Below are positions 56,317-64,000 of a stretch of DNA of 64,000 bases, piece by piece. The notes under the pieces are model-generated. The model was not told the origin of the DNA and did not search any database. It saw only the letters and a program-made list of their open reading frames with translations. The position numbers and the translations under genes were made by a program. Source of the DNA: Adhaeretor mobilis (GTDB lineage Bacteria > Planctomycetota > Planctomycetia > Pirellulales > Lacipirellulaceae); assembly GCF_007741515.1 (NCBI RefSeq), contig NZ_CP036263.1, positions 1-64,000 on the forward strand. Direction: 5' to 3'. The number at the start of each line of letters is the position of its first letter. Positions within the stretch are counted from its first letter, which is position 1.

Positions 56317-56880
56317 CTAATGAATACTACCCACCAAGTGTGCAGCTGCCTCCTCGATTGAACGCTCAAAATCCGTGGAACAATCGATGTGCTTTAACCC
56401 CAATTGGTCGCATTGCACTTTTTGCGATTGGCTGTAGCGAATCCCGAACTCAGCGACTTCGAGCACATGCTCATCAGAACTATCGCTGAGCCAGTCGTTC
56501 GGTAGGCCTGCGTGCTGCCGGATGTCGGCAAACTTTTGTTGGGGGTCGATGTGTTGATAGCCCATGAAGCAGCTGCGCACTTGGTCGCCTCCAGCAGCGT
56601 GAAGCGACGCCACCTGGGACGTTTGCAGCATGTCTCCATCAATCAGGTGGTCAGTTTCGGACCCCAGCACACACTCAGCAAATGCCCGAATGATCGGCCA
56701 CATGGTCTCACCGATTACTGGAGGTTCAGCCCTAATATCAATCTCTAGCGAAGGTACGGAGTGGTGCAGCGCCATCATCAGCGTATCGAGTGAAAGGACA
56801 GGCATTCCTGTTTGCCGGGCGCACTCCCTAGAGACAATCGATTTCCCCGCACGCGGTGCGCCGCCGAGCAGTAATAGCAT
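56317..56880 (-). CDS. P-loop kinase-like protein
   Basis: 187 residues with a clear P-loop (LLLLGGAPRAGKSIVSREC at the start) and the pattern of AAA_33/zeta-type small-molecule kinases: LSLDTLMMALHHSVP, TDHLIDGDMLQTSQVAS and a late basic region. The substrate is unknown. Two starts are possible: ATG 56880 with a gagg ribosome site, or ATG 56907, which overlaps the stop of the upstream kinase (TAATG) and would be translationally coupled. It sits between the intact UMP-CMP kinase and its 3' fragment. Confidence 0.75.
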   Translation of the reverse strand: MLLLLGGAPRAGKSIVSRECARQTGMPVLSLDTLMMALHHSVPSLEIDIRAEPPVIGETMWPIIRAFAECVLGSETDHLIDGDMLQTSQVASLHAAGGDQVRSCFMGYQHIDPQQKFADIRQHAGLPNDWLSDSSDEHVLEVAEFGIRYSQSQKVQCDQLGLKHIDCSTDFERSIEEAAAHLVGSIH

Positions 56881-56906
56881 TTGCAAGTACCTCGCTCCCG
56901 CCACCA

Positions 56907-57953
56907 TTAAATCTTCTTTTCAGGCCAAGGCCGCAGTCCCAGTAGCATCTCGGCTCTCTCAGTCAGAGGCTTCGCGGCATGATTTTCATCGGTATACTCA
57001 GCCAAGTGACCGACGATGAGTTCGTAGACTGTTTGGCGCGCCTTGCTGGCGTCGATCTCGGCGCACTTGTTCTTGCTCCTGAATAACTCCACCGTGGGTA
57101 GCGTTTCCGCTTGGAACGTGTCGAAGCGTAGCTTCATGCTTTCCACATTATCGTCACTGCGGCCGGAGTATTTGCTGCGGGCTAGAATGCGTTTTTCGAG
57201 AACTTCCTTGGGGCACGTGAGGTACAACATCTTCGGAAGCTCGGTTTCCCGGCCGAAGATTTCGTACCAGCCTTCCAAATTGTCGAGCGAGCGGGGAAAG
57301 CCATCCAGCAGGAAGTTCCTCTTGCCTGTCGTGCGAGTCAGGTGCTCCATTGCGTTCTTGAGCAGGGTCACGGTGATTTCGTTGGGCACTAACTTGCCAG
57401 CGGTCATGATCTTCTCAATCTCCGCGGCAGTTGGCCCGCCCGCCTCGCGCTCTTCGCGGAGCAAGTCGCCCATCGAGAGGTGTGTCCAGCCGAGTTGCGA
57501 CTCGGCCAGTTCGCACATCGTGCCTTTCCCAGTGCCAGGGCCACCGAGCACGAACACTACGTTAGGTGGGGGGCACGGCTCGCGCGGGTCGAAGTGGTGC
57601 AGCACAACCTGCGGGGCAGGTGCGACCCCCTTTTTGTAAACGTGCCACTCGCGATCGGTCGGTGGTAGTTCCTCATCACAGGTTGCGTCGTAGGCTAGGT
57701 GACCGTCAAGCCGACATATGCGCCACGACTTGTAGGTATTGGAGTAGGACAACGCGGGGCTGCGTGCAGACTTACCATCGGCCCGATCCCACGCCAGCTT
57801 GCCGTTCCAATAGCCAAGAGTCGAGACGGTCCCTGATTCCGATTCCGCGGGCGGGGCCGTGGAGGGAACGAATAGACCATCCACTTCGGGAAGGCCCGCG
57901 CCCGAGACTTCGATGTAGAGCGTGTTCGGCACGAGTTCGAATGATTCGGTCAT
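56907..57953 (-). CDS. Eukaryote-like UMP-CMP kinase with N-terminal extra domain
   Basis: 348 residues. Residues ~130-320 form a nucleoside monophosphate kinase: P-loop FVLGGPGTGKGTMCELAES (135-153), GWTHLSMGDLLREERE, VPNEITVTLLKNAM, LLDGFPRSLDNLEGW (215-229), SGRSDDNVESMKLRF (263-277) and IDASK (300-304). These are closer by eye to eukaryotic UMP-CMP kinases (which phosphorylate UMP and CMP) than to bacterial Adk or Cmk. Residues ~8-118 carry a separate beta-rich domain (YIEVSGAGLPEVDGLFVP, GYWNGKLAW, WRICRLDG...PP...W) of a kind I associate with eukaryotic proteins. Horizontal transfer is likely. Flanked by fragments of its own gene. Confidence 0.85.
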   Translation of the reverse strand: MTESFELVPNTLYIEVSGAGLPEVDGLFVPSTAPPAESESGTVSTLGYWNGKLAWDRADGKSARSPALSYSNTYKSWRICRLDGHLAYDATCDEELPPTDREWHVYKKGVAPAPQVVLHHFDPREPCPPPNVVFVLGGPGTGKGTMCELAESQLGWTHLSMGDLLREEREAGGPTAAEIEKIMTAGKLVPNEITVTLLKNAMEHLTRTTGKRNFLLDGFPRSLDNLEGWYEIFGRETELPKMLYLTCPKEVLEKRILARSKYSGRSDDNVESMKLRFDTFQAETLPTVELFRSKNKCAEIDASKARQTVYELIVGHLAEYTDENHAAKPLTERAEMLLGLRPWPEKKI

Positions 57954-57973
57954 AGGATCCTTAATTCATACTT

Positions 57974-58411
57974 TCATTCAGCGGAAGAAACGGTCCACTC
58001 CATTGTAAGGTCTTCAAGCCGGCTGAAGGTGGTGAACATCGCCCCAAGTCGATCAAAGTCGGCAAGAGGAGCCTTGATGCAAAACTCAACTATTTTTTGA
58101 TCCGGCGGTTTCTGGTTGTTATTGAAGCGCAGTTCGATGGCGCAACAGCCCTTTGGCGACAACTGGAACACGCGTAGACGGAAATAAAACGCAAAACGGT
58201 CACGTGGATTCTCGGATCCAAGTTCCCATGTGAATGAATGATTGTCCGTCCCAGGGAACCCAGTAAGGGATACTGCAGCATGGTTTAAGTCAGTTGCGTT
58301 CGCGTAGATTTCGAATTCGACTTGTGTATTTGGTTTGCCGGCCGACACTACTAAATTGACATGGTGGGGCTCTTCGTATGGGAGTCGAGTGATATTCAAG
58401 AAGGATTGCAT
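57974..58411 (-). CDS. Protein of unknown function between kinase copies
   Basis: 145 residues starting at ATG 58411, immediately after the TAA of the kinase fragment (TAAATG). Composition is protein-like with beta-rich segments: PHHVNLVVSAGKPNTQVEFE, FTWELGSENPRDRFAFYFRL and CAIELRFNNNQKPP, then a helical-looking end (FDRLGAMFTTFSRLEDLTME). No family recognised; an immunity-type protein would be one guess, unsupported. It lies 20 bp upstream of the intact kinase start, so it is probably in the same operon. Confidence 0.7.
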   Translation of the reverse strand: MQSFLNITRLPYEEPHHVNLVVSAGKPNTQVEFEIYANATDLNHAAVSLTGFPGTDNHSFTWELGSENPRDRFAFYFRLRVFQLSPKGCCAIELRFNNNQKPPDQKIVEFCIKAPLADFDRLGAMFTTFSRLEDLTMEWTVSSAE

Positions 58412-58516
58412 TTAGTATCCATCGGAAGAAACGAATAGCCCATCCACTTCGGGAAGGCCCGCGCCCGAGACTTCGATGTAGAGCGTGTTGGGCGGAAGCT
58501 GGTTGGTATCGGTCAT
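58412..58516 (-). pseudogene. N-terminal fragment of the UMP-CMP kinase gene
   Basis: A 34-codon frame: MTDTNQLPPNTLYIEVSGAG then LPEVDGLFVSSDGY and TAA. Residues 9-29 match the N-terminus of the intact kinase (PNTLYIEVSGAGLPEVDGLF). The shared DNA (about 60 bases, e.g. 57880-57935 against 58437-58495) has only a few differences, so this end is a recent copy. The following gene starts at the next base. It could now be translated as a short peptide, but is best seen as a remnant. Confidence 0.8.
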
Positions 58517-58639
58517 GCTGTTTTCTAAAGGCTCGCTGGAGACACTTACAATAGACGCAATTCAATCGCTTTAATCAATGCGGTGGGGCTGACTAGTGGA
58601 GCGAGGCATACCTCGCACAGGGATTTGCGATCAAATTTT

Positions 58640-58705
58640 GGACCGCTAATGATCACTAAACTACGCTAATAAACATTAGCATACTTTAGCGTGAATTAGT
58701 GGTCC
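58640..58705. repeat. Inverted-arm repeat of ctaat/cgctaa units
   Basis: ggaccgctaatgatcactaa (58640-58659) pairs imperfectly with attagtggtcc (58695-58705), with further inner symmetry at acgctaat (58663-58670) and attagc/tttagcgt. Units of ctaat and cgctaa recur several times. It lies between the kinase-fragment promoter region and the penicillin acylase stop. Confidence 0.65.
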
Positions 58706-58742
58706 TTAAGTTTCACGTGCGCAGTAACGATGCACACCTATG

Positions 58743-61004
58743 TTACTCCCCCGGATGATAGCTTCGCACGGCACTGCTGCGCACATCTTTCAACGTAAAG
58801 CGCTCAGGTTTCATCTTCTGATCGGAAAGTAGCTTCGCCTGATCGAAATAGTGTGGCGAATTTGCTTTGCCGCTCGTGCCATAGTTTACAACGCTTGCTC
58901 CCCGAACGGGCTCTTGCGAGAAGTCGTAGGCCGCGAGATAGGAGCTGCCGACTAGCGAGTAGCGCCGTCGTTGCGAGATCACCAGCGGAATATCGACGCT
59001 TGGCGTGTAATATTGCGTCAGCGCAACGCCCATCGGCCCGTGCCCGCCGATGCAGGGCAGGCTGTCGGCCGTATCGTCGAAACGCGCGTCGGTCAGATCT
59101 GCAACATGAGACTCTCGCTGAGTCCGATAGAGCTCGCCGTAGGGAATCTGCCAGGTGCCGTGCATAGCTTGAAGTCGCTCAGCGGTGCGTACCAGCGCGA
59201 GCAGCTGCAGATCTGGGTGATCCTGGAACTTCTTGCGCAGCGTTTCGCCGGGGTACTTCTGGCCGTAGAGTTCCTCGTACCAGGCATGGCACAAAGTCGC
59301 AGCCGTCGAGTCGTGCGTGATGCGTGCATCCCAAGCGAGGAGATGTGCCAGATAGGGACGTACTTTCTGGGCTTGCTCTGGTTGGGTCTGTTTCAACGCT
59401 TCCAAATGGTCCGCATATTTCGGCAACTCATGCTTTGCCCAGTAAACCTGCGTGTCGAACGCAGCGGCTTGCCACTGGTCGAACGTGGTGGACTGCATGC
59501 CGCGCAGGATTTCCAGTGAGCGCAGCGCACGGCGATTGCGTACTCCGACATCGCGAATCATATAGGACGGGAAATCCTCGGCCGCGGGGTTGTCGCCATC
59601 GGTAGTGATTAGCGGCGATGAATTGCAGTTTTGCACAAATCCGGCCGCCGGATTGAGTACGGTGGGCAGTTCTTCCAGGGAGTGAATGCCTAGCCACGCG
59701 GTCGCCGGATTCGAGCCATCAACCGGCTTACTCCAATCGAAATCAGGGTTGCGCCGCGGAATGCGCCCGTTATAGAGCGCCATGATGTTACCATCCACAT
59801 CGGCGTAGATGACATTCATATAGAGAATCTGCATGGGCGCAAGCGCCGTGCGAAACTCATCGAGGTTCTGCGCACGCATCATTTGCAGGCTTTGTCGCAT
59901 CGGCACGGATTCATACAGCCCAGAGATCCGCGCTGCGAGACTACTGTTTCCGTCCTTGGCAACAATCGGCCCGTAGTGTGTCTTGCGAAAAGTGAACTCG
60001 CGGTCTTCCCATCCGCGCGATTTCCGTACGCGGATCGTTTCTTTCCACTCGGTTGCGTTTCGCACTCCCTGATCGTACAGGTATTCCAGCGGCTTGCTCT
60101 CACTGGGGAACTTGACCCGCCAAAGGTCGGCGATGTCTGGATTGTTGCTCACAAGTGTCCAACCGAGGCGTTCATTATGCCCCAGTGCCAAGACCGGGCT
60201 GCCGTAGAAATGGGCGCCGATAAAGTTCCAACGCTTGCCTTCTGGACCACCGAGGCTCGTGAGATGCGCCTCGGCCAGTTGAGCAAAACCGTGCCATGGC
60301 ATGTGCGGGGCGGCCAGCAGCATCGGCTTGCCGCTGTCGGTGCGCTGGCCGGAAATCGCCCAGCCGTTGCTACCCGTGGCGGTCCAAATGTGGGGATTCC
60401 TCCGCGGCAGGTAGTCATTGCCTAAGCCGGTGAAGCGAAACGCCAACTCCAATGCCATCTGCCGGTGATGCGCCAGCGCGTGCCATGGTTCGAACTGCTT
60501 CAGCAATCGCAACTTCGCATCTGGGTGAGTCTGCACGTAGTGATTGATGCCCGCGGTGAATGCTGTGAGCAGTTGCCTCGTTTGTTCGTCGAGCGCTGCG
60601 AAGTCGCGTTGACTACGGGGCGCTATCTCGAAGGCCCGATTCAGCAGATCGGAATTCAAACCTTGCGGCCCATGCGCTTCGCAGTAGCGACCGAGCGCAA
60701 GCAAGTAGGAATCTTCTACTTGCCAGAGGAAGTCCTCTGCCTGGGCGTAACCAAAACCGAAGATGGTGCTCTCATCGGTTTTGCCGACGATATGAGGCAC
60801 GCCGTACTCGTCGCGGTAGATAGTGACTTGCGGTGCGAGGCTTTCGGCAACTGATTGCGATAGAGCTTCCTTCGCTTGAGCCTGTGCGTGTGGCAGCACT
60901 GTTAGAAACGCAACTGCGGAGAGGCAAGCCAGGGGCAAGAGCAACCAGAACCCCAATAGCCCCCCCCGCAAGCGGTGAGGTCTTAGCATAGCGAGTTGCG
61001 TCAT
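58743..61004 (-). CDS. Penicillin-acylase-family amidase
   Basis: 753 residues of the Ntn-hydrolase penicillin/acyl-homoserine-lactone acylase family, made as a precursor that cleaves itself. Seen: signal/anchor (about 12-42), the alpha-part with YRDEYGVPHIVGKTDEST, AEDFLWQVEDSYLLALGRYC, then the catalytic Ser at WTATGSNGWAISG (S212), the start of the beta-chain, followed by PHMPWHGFAQLAEAH, FYGSPVLALGHNERLGWTLV, NCNSSP and the C-terminal RGASVVNYGTSGKANSPHY. Substrate unknown. It overlaps the preceding oxidoreductase gene by ATGA (61001-61004). Confidence 0.9.
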   Translation of the reverse strand: MTQLAMLRPHRLRGGLLGFWLLLPLACLSAVAFLTVLPHAQAQAKEALSQSVAESLAPQVTIYRDEYGVPHIVGKTDESTIFGFGYAQAEDFLWQVEDSYLLALGRYCEAHGPQGLNSDLLNRAFEIAPRSQRDFAALDEQTRQLLTAFTAGINHYVQTHPDAKLRLLKQFEPWHALAHHRQMALELAFRFTGLGNDYLPRRNPHIWTATGSNGWAISGQRTDSGKPMLLAAPHMPWHGFAQLAEAHLTSLGGPEGKRWNFIGAHFYGSPVLALGHNERLGWTLVSNNPDIADLWRVKFPSESKPLEYLYDQGVRNATEWKETIRVRKSRGWEDREFTFRKTHYGPIVAKDGNSSLAARISGLYESVPMRQSLQMMRAQNLDEFRTALAPMQILYMNVIYADVDGNIMALYNGRIPRRNPDFDWSKPVDGSNPATAWLGIHSLEELPTVLNPAAGFVQNCNSSPLITTDGDNPAAEDFPSYMIRDVGVRNRRALRSLEILRGMQSTTFDQWQAAAFDTQVYWAKHELPKYADHLEALKQTQPEQAQKVRPYLAHLLAWDARITHDSTAATLCHAWYEELYGQKYPGETLRKKFQDHPDLQLLALVRTAERLQAMHGTWQIPYGELYRTQRESHVADLTDARFDDTADSLPCIGGHGPMGVALTQYYTPSVDIPLVISQRRRYSLVGSSYLAAYDFSQEPVRGASVVNYGTSGKANSPHYFDQAKLLSDQKMKPERFTLKDVRSSAVRSYHPGE

Positions 61005-62005
61005 CCCTCTCCCATCCGCAGAATCACGCGACCGCGGGAATTACCGTCCAACATTGCTTCGACTTCCTTCTGCAAGTCCTCTAGCGTAATCTCTCTGGCG
61101 AGCGAGTCCAGTACGTCTAGTTTCCACTCCGTTGATAGTTTTTGCCAGATATCTAATCGCGGCTCTCGCGGGCACTTGGCGGAGTCGATGCCTGCGAGCG
61201 TGACGCCTCGCAGAATGAAAGGGTAGACCGTCAGTGGTAGCTGATCGCCGCCGACCAAACCACAAGCGGCCACACAACCACGGTGCTTGGTGCTGCGTAG
61301 CAAGGTTGCCAGGGTATTTCCGCCCACCGTGTCGACAGCTCCGGCCCACTTTGCAGGAAGCAGCGGACCTTTGGAGTCGTCATTCACATCATCTCGTCCC
61401 AAGATACGAGACGCGCCAAGACCCAGCAGTTCGTCGGCCAGTTCCTGTTTGCCAGTTACGGCGGCGACGTTGTACCCTAGTTTTGCGAGCAGCGCGACGG
61501 CAAGCGAACCCACGCCGCCACTAGCCCCGGTGACTACGATTTCGCTGTCGTCGGGCTTCACTCCTTGGTTGATGATTGCCATGACACACTGGGCGGCCGT
61601 GAATCCGGCTGTACCATAAGTCATCGCTTCGCGTGTTGAGAGTCCAGGTGACAGAGGGACGACCCATTCGCCGGGAACTCGCACATACTGAGCAAAGCCG
61701 CCCCAGTGAGAAGCTCCCAGACCATAGCCAGTCACCAGCACACGGTCGCCGGGGGAGAAGTCAGCCGCATCGCTGGCCGCGACTTCTCCTGCACAATCGA
61801 TGCCCGGTACGTGGGGTAATTTCTCGACAATGCCCCTGGTGGCGCGTGTAGCGAGCGCATCCTTGTAGTTGAGCGAAGAGTACTCCACGCGGATCAAAAC
61901 TTCGCCTGGTGGTAGATCGTCGACAGTGATGCTTTCGATCTTGCAACGCACCTCATCATCTTCGCGCCGCACCATCAAACAGGAAAAAGGTTCAGTAGGG
62001 ATCAT
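61001..62005 (-). CDS. acuI: YhdH/AcuI-type NADPH quinone/acryloyl-CoA reductase
   Basis: 334 residues of the medium-chain reductase family without the catalytic zinc: DEVRCKIESITVDDLPPGEV, SSLNYKDALATRATRGIVEK, VPGIDCAGEVAAS, TGYGLGASHWGGFAQYVRVP, AMTYGTAGFTAAQCVMAI and VTGASGGVGSLAVALLAKLG, then ACGLVGGDQLPLTVYPFIL. AcuI reduces acryloyl-CoA to propionyl-CoA; YhdH-like enzymes are NADPH-dependent. Its stop overlaps the start of the downstream acylase, so the two are co-translated. Exact substrate not provable from sequence. Confidence 0.9.
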   Translation of the reverse strand: MIPTEPFSCLMVRREDDEVRCKIESITVDDLPPGEVLIRVEYSSLNYKDALATRATRGIVEKLPHVPGIDCAGEVAASDAADFSPGDRVLVTGYGLGASHWGGFAQYVRVPGEWVVPLSPGLSTREAMTYGTAGFTAAQCVMAIINQGVKPDDSEIVVTGASGGVGSLAVALLAKLGYNVAAVTGKQELADELLGLGASRILGRDDVNDDSKGPLLPAKWAGAVDTVGGNTLATLLRSTKHRGCVAACGLVGGDQLPLTVYPFILRGVTLAGIDSAKCPREPRLDIWQKLSTEWKLDVLDSLAREITLEDLQKEVEAMLDGNSRGRVILRMGEG

Positions 62006-62104
62006 GATTCAAAATCGCCAAGTGAATGCCAAAAAAAGGAACACCAACACTAGCCTCCGGCGCATGCCGTAGGGTTTGTGGGGATTGCAAATAGGAAGTC
62101 GCAC

Positions 62105-62482
62105 TCACTCTTTCGTTTCAATCGGCAGTTGGTCGATCTTCGCTGCGAGGATAAAGTCGTTCTCGCTAAGACCACCGATGGCGTGCGTCCACAGTTCGAC
62201 CGACGCGTTGCGATAGCCTTCGATATGCAGGTCTGGATGGTGCCCATCTGCTTCGGCCACCTCCGCACACTTATTGAAAAAGTCCATGCCCGCCATGAAG
62301 TCTTTGACGGTCCACTGCTTGCGAATTCGCTGGCCGTCGTCGGTGAGTTTCCACCCCGGCAGATTCTTCAGCTGCGCTTCGGACTGTTCGCGCGTGTAAG
62401 GATCAACGCCCCCTTCGCAGGGCTCACACTTCTTCTTGGTTAATGTTTCCGGGGACTGGGGCTCAGGGGTTTGGGTTGCCAT
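62105..62482 (-). CDS. phhB: 4a-hydroxytetrahydrobiopterin dehydratase
   Basis: 125 residues, pterin-4a-carbinolamine dehydratase, which regenerates tetrahydrobiopterin. Motifs: LKNLPGWKLTDDGQRIRKQW, FMAGMDFFNKCAEVAEADGH and HPDLHIEGYRNASVELWTHA, with the catalytic His cluster in DGHHPDLHIEGY and a WTHAIGGLSENDFILA end. An N-terminal Cys-containing extension (KKKCEPCEGGVDPYTREQ) is also usual in this family. No phenylalanine hydroxylase is nearby. Confidence 0.93.
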   Translation of the reverse strand: MATQTPEPQSPETLTKKKCEPCEGGVDPYTREQSEAQLKNLPGWKLTDDGQRIRKQWTVKDFMAGMDFFNKCAEVAEADGHHPDLHIEGYRNASVELWTHAIGGLSENDFILAAKIDQLPIETKE

Positions 62483-62634
62483 GCTAAACTCCTTTCGCTA
62501 GTTCTACCGCAATCTGCTGAACACGGTATGAGAAACTGCTATTATCAGGGTTTCGAGTCACTAGTCCAGCGAATAGTCTAGCGATTTTGCAGCCGATTCG
62601 GGTGAAGCCGATCCCAAGCCGAGAGCAATTATCG

Positions 62635-62850
62635 ATGTCAAAGAACGACGCCGAGGCACGTTTAATCCTCGTAGAGGAGCGACTAGCGTTTCTCGAGCAG
62701 CAGGTCGAGCAACTCAACGAGGTGATCTTGAGTCAACAGCAAGATCTCACGAACTTGCGACGCAAGCTAGCCACCAGCGAGCAGACGGTCGAACGGCTAA
62801 GCAACTCGCTAGGCGAAGACCTACCGCACGAGCCTCCACCGCACTACTAG
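62635..62850 (+). CDS. slyX: SlyX-like coiled-coil protein
   Basis: 71 residues, nearly all coiled coil: RLILVEERLAFLEQQVEQLN, EVILSQQQDLTNLRRKLATS and EQTVERLSNSLGEDL, then HEPPPHY. The C-terminal PPHY matches the SlyX family. Function unknown. The ATG at 62635 with a gag-rich ribosome region is used; the frame is open to 62587. Confidence 0.85.
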   Translation: MSKNDAEARLILVEERLAFLEQQVEQLNEVILSQQQDLTNLRRKLATSEQTVERLSNSLGEDLPHEPPPHY

Positions 62851-62871
62851 CTTTAAGGGTATCGGCTGCAG

Positions 62872-63435
62872 TTATTCGATGAGGTTCTGCGCGATCGTCT
62901 GAATAGCCATGGCGGATTCTTCGCCATCAGATGTAGAGAGACTCATGGTGCGACCGTCGGGTAGCTGTAGTGATGCCTCTACATGTTTCTGACCATCGTG
63001 CTGAGTATCGGTGAGCTGAAGCCGTTTCAAAACCCGCCAGGGCAGCGACACCTGTCGCATTCCTGTGTTGAGCGTGAAGAGCTGTCCGTAAGGCACCATG
63101 TAGAGCACTTTCTCATTGAGGTGCACGCCGCCCTCAAACACGAAAAGAGCATCTTTTTGTGCGTCCATGAGTGCCGTGCGTGCTGCGTACCAGAGGGCGA
63201 TCGCTACGACGACGCAAATCGCACCGAATGCGATTTGAACATTGATATTCTCTGGAAACGCTTTGACACCTATTCGGATGCCAACCGATGTGCAAAGCAA
63301 AGCGACAAACCCGATCCCGCACTCAACCAAAGTACCGGCAGATTGGGGCAGTCGGGCAAAACAGCAAGTCACTTGGTTGCCGTATTGCGGCAAATCGGGG
63401 CATTCAATAAAGCGATCGTCGTTTGTATTTAACAT
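62872..63435 (-). CDS. Membrane protein with PH-like domain
   Basis: 187 residues: a variable N-terminal part, two hydrophobic helices (VECGIGFVALLCTSVGIRIG and QIAFGAICVVVAIALWYAAR), and a beta-rich C-terminal half (FVFEGGVHLNEKVLYMVPYG, LPWRVLKRLQLTDTQHDGQK) that looks like a PH-type domain. The next upstream gene has the same layout, so the pair may have arisen by duplication. ATG 63435 is chosen; the frame is open to 63477. Confidence 0.65.
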   Translation of the reverse strand: MLNTNDDRFIECPDLPQYGNQVTCCFARLPQSAGTLVECGIGFVALLCTSVGIRIGVKAFPENINVQIAFGAICVVVAIALWYAARTALMDAQKDALFVFEGGVHLNEKVLYMVPYGQLFTLNTGMRQVSLPWRVLKRLQLTDTQHDGQKHVEASLQLPDGRTMSLSTSDGEESAMAIQTIAQNLIE

Positions 63436-63547
63436 AGTTCTACCGGCATTGCCGCGATATCGGTGGTTCGATCTCAACTTGATCGACGGTTGGGTACTTG
63501 GCAGTATTGCGGGATGCCTTGGAGCGAATCCCAGTCAGTTTGTACGA

Positions 63548-64000
63548 CTATTGGTTTCGTTTGGTATACCCACTTGGGTTGCGAACGACGTAGTCGCAGC
63601 AAGTGGTTAGATAGTGAATCACTTTTTCAGGATCGCCACCGAAGTTTGTATCGAACTTGATTTCACGACCCTTGCTTGGCTCGACGCGAACCACCAGAAC
63701 CATCCCAGCGTCGCGGTGCGGAAAGAACTCCAAGGTTAGTACCTTGTTGATTTCGTTCCAGAGTAGCGTTTGCGAGGAGTTTCTCCGGATAATCTCGATA
63801 CCCTCAGCAAACACCGCGATTCCCCAGCGAGCCCCAAAAGTCTTGTGGAACAGGACATAGAGACCCCCCATCAGTAACAATCCACCGAAGGCACCCATCA
63901 CAAGTCCGCCAGCGAGATGCGACCCTTCCGGCTTTAGTAGCAATAGCAACGACCAGAAGAGGGTCAGCGCTCCAAAGACAGCCATGCCGCCCCCCACAAG
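63548..64000 (-). CDS. Membrane protein with PH-like domain, partial
   Basis: At least 149 residues; the 5' end lies beyond the window, so the start is not visible. Two hydrophobic helices (ALTLFWSLLLLL and GGLVMGAFGGLLLMGGLYVL) are followed by a beta-rich half (VFAEGIEIIRRNSSQTLLWN, VLTLEFFPHRDAGMVLVVRV). The layout matches the gene at 62872-63435. No family recognised. Confidence 0.6.
   Translation of the reverse strand, partial: LVGGGMAVFGALTLFWSLLLLLKPEGSHLAGGLVMGAFGGLLLMGGLYVLFHKTFGARWGIAVFAEGIEIIRRNSSQTLLWNEINKVLTLEFFPHRDAGMVLVVRVEPSKGREIKFDTNFGGDPEKVIHYLTTCCDYVVRNPSGYTKRNQ

Overview
The window looks like the origin-proximal part of a chromosome from the phylum Planctomycetota, probably order Pirellulales. 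The evidence is the lineage-typical gene set: a DUF1501 and DUF1549/DUF1553-cytochrome pair, a DUF1559 pseudopilin, several secreted proteins with dockerin-like EF-hand repeats and PEP-CTERM tails, a DUF1080 protein, a Minf_1886 protein next to a PSP1 protein, and moderately high GC. The taxonomic call is inferred from protein families only.

Layout. 1-5.8 kb is the replication block: dnaA (first base of the window), a probable oriC spacer, dnaN, a DciA/DUF721 helicase-loader candidate and gyrB. 5.8-8.1 kb holds a DUF104-type antitoxin with a frameshifted PIN toxin, a membrane protein and fermentative D-lactate dehydrogenase. 8.1-11.4 kb has two secreted beta-propeller proteins on the minus strand. 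11.7-16 kb is a tightly overlapping HscC-type Hsp70 operon with two membrane partners, one carrying a degenerate J domain. 17-33.5 kb is rich in exported proteins: DUF1080, a PEP-CTERM metalloprotease, the DUF1501/DUF1549 pair, a lactonase, a membrane-anchored protein with a possible BECR-type fold, PEP-CTERM proteins with a pseudopilin, and a nickel superoxide dismutase divergent from a Cys-rich protein.

34-46 kb contains housekeeping metabolism and repair: ilvN-ilvC, uvrA, a Cys-rich exported protein, a phosphate-selective-porin-like protein, and fadB-fadA. 46-55.8 kb contains a DUF4430/DUF6580 pair, large exported proteins of unknown role, a groES with no groEL nearby, and a PSP1/RicT - Minf_1886 - 48-residue membrane protein operon (the last is short and easily missed).

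56-58.5 kb is the most unusual part. A eukaryote-like UMP-CMP kinase with an extra N-terminal domain sits between two other genes, and that block is bracketed by fragments of the same kinase gene: its first ~30 codons upstream and its last ~20 codons downstream. This looks like a nested insertion or duplication. 58.7-64 kb holds a penicillin-acylase-family amidase translationally coupled to an AcuI/YhdH oxidoreductase, a pterin dehydratase, SlyX and two small membrane proteins of matching architecture.

Many intergenic gaps are filled by different families of paired inverted arms (REPIN-like). No transposase, integrase, CRISPR array, rRNA or tRNA was recognised.
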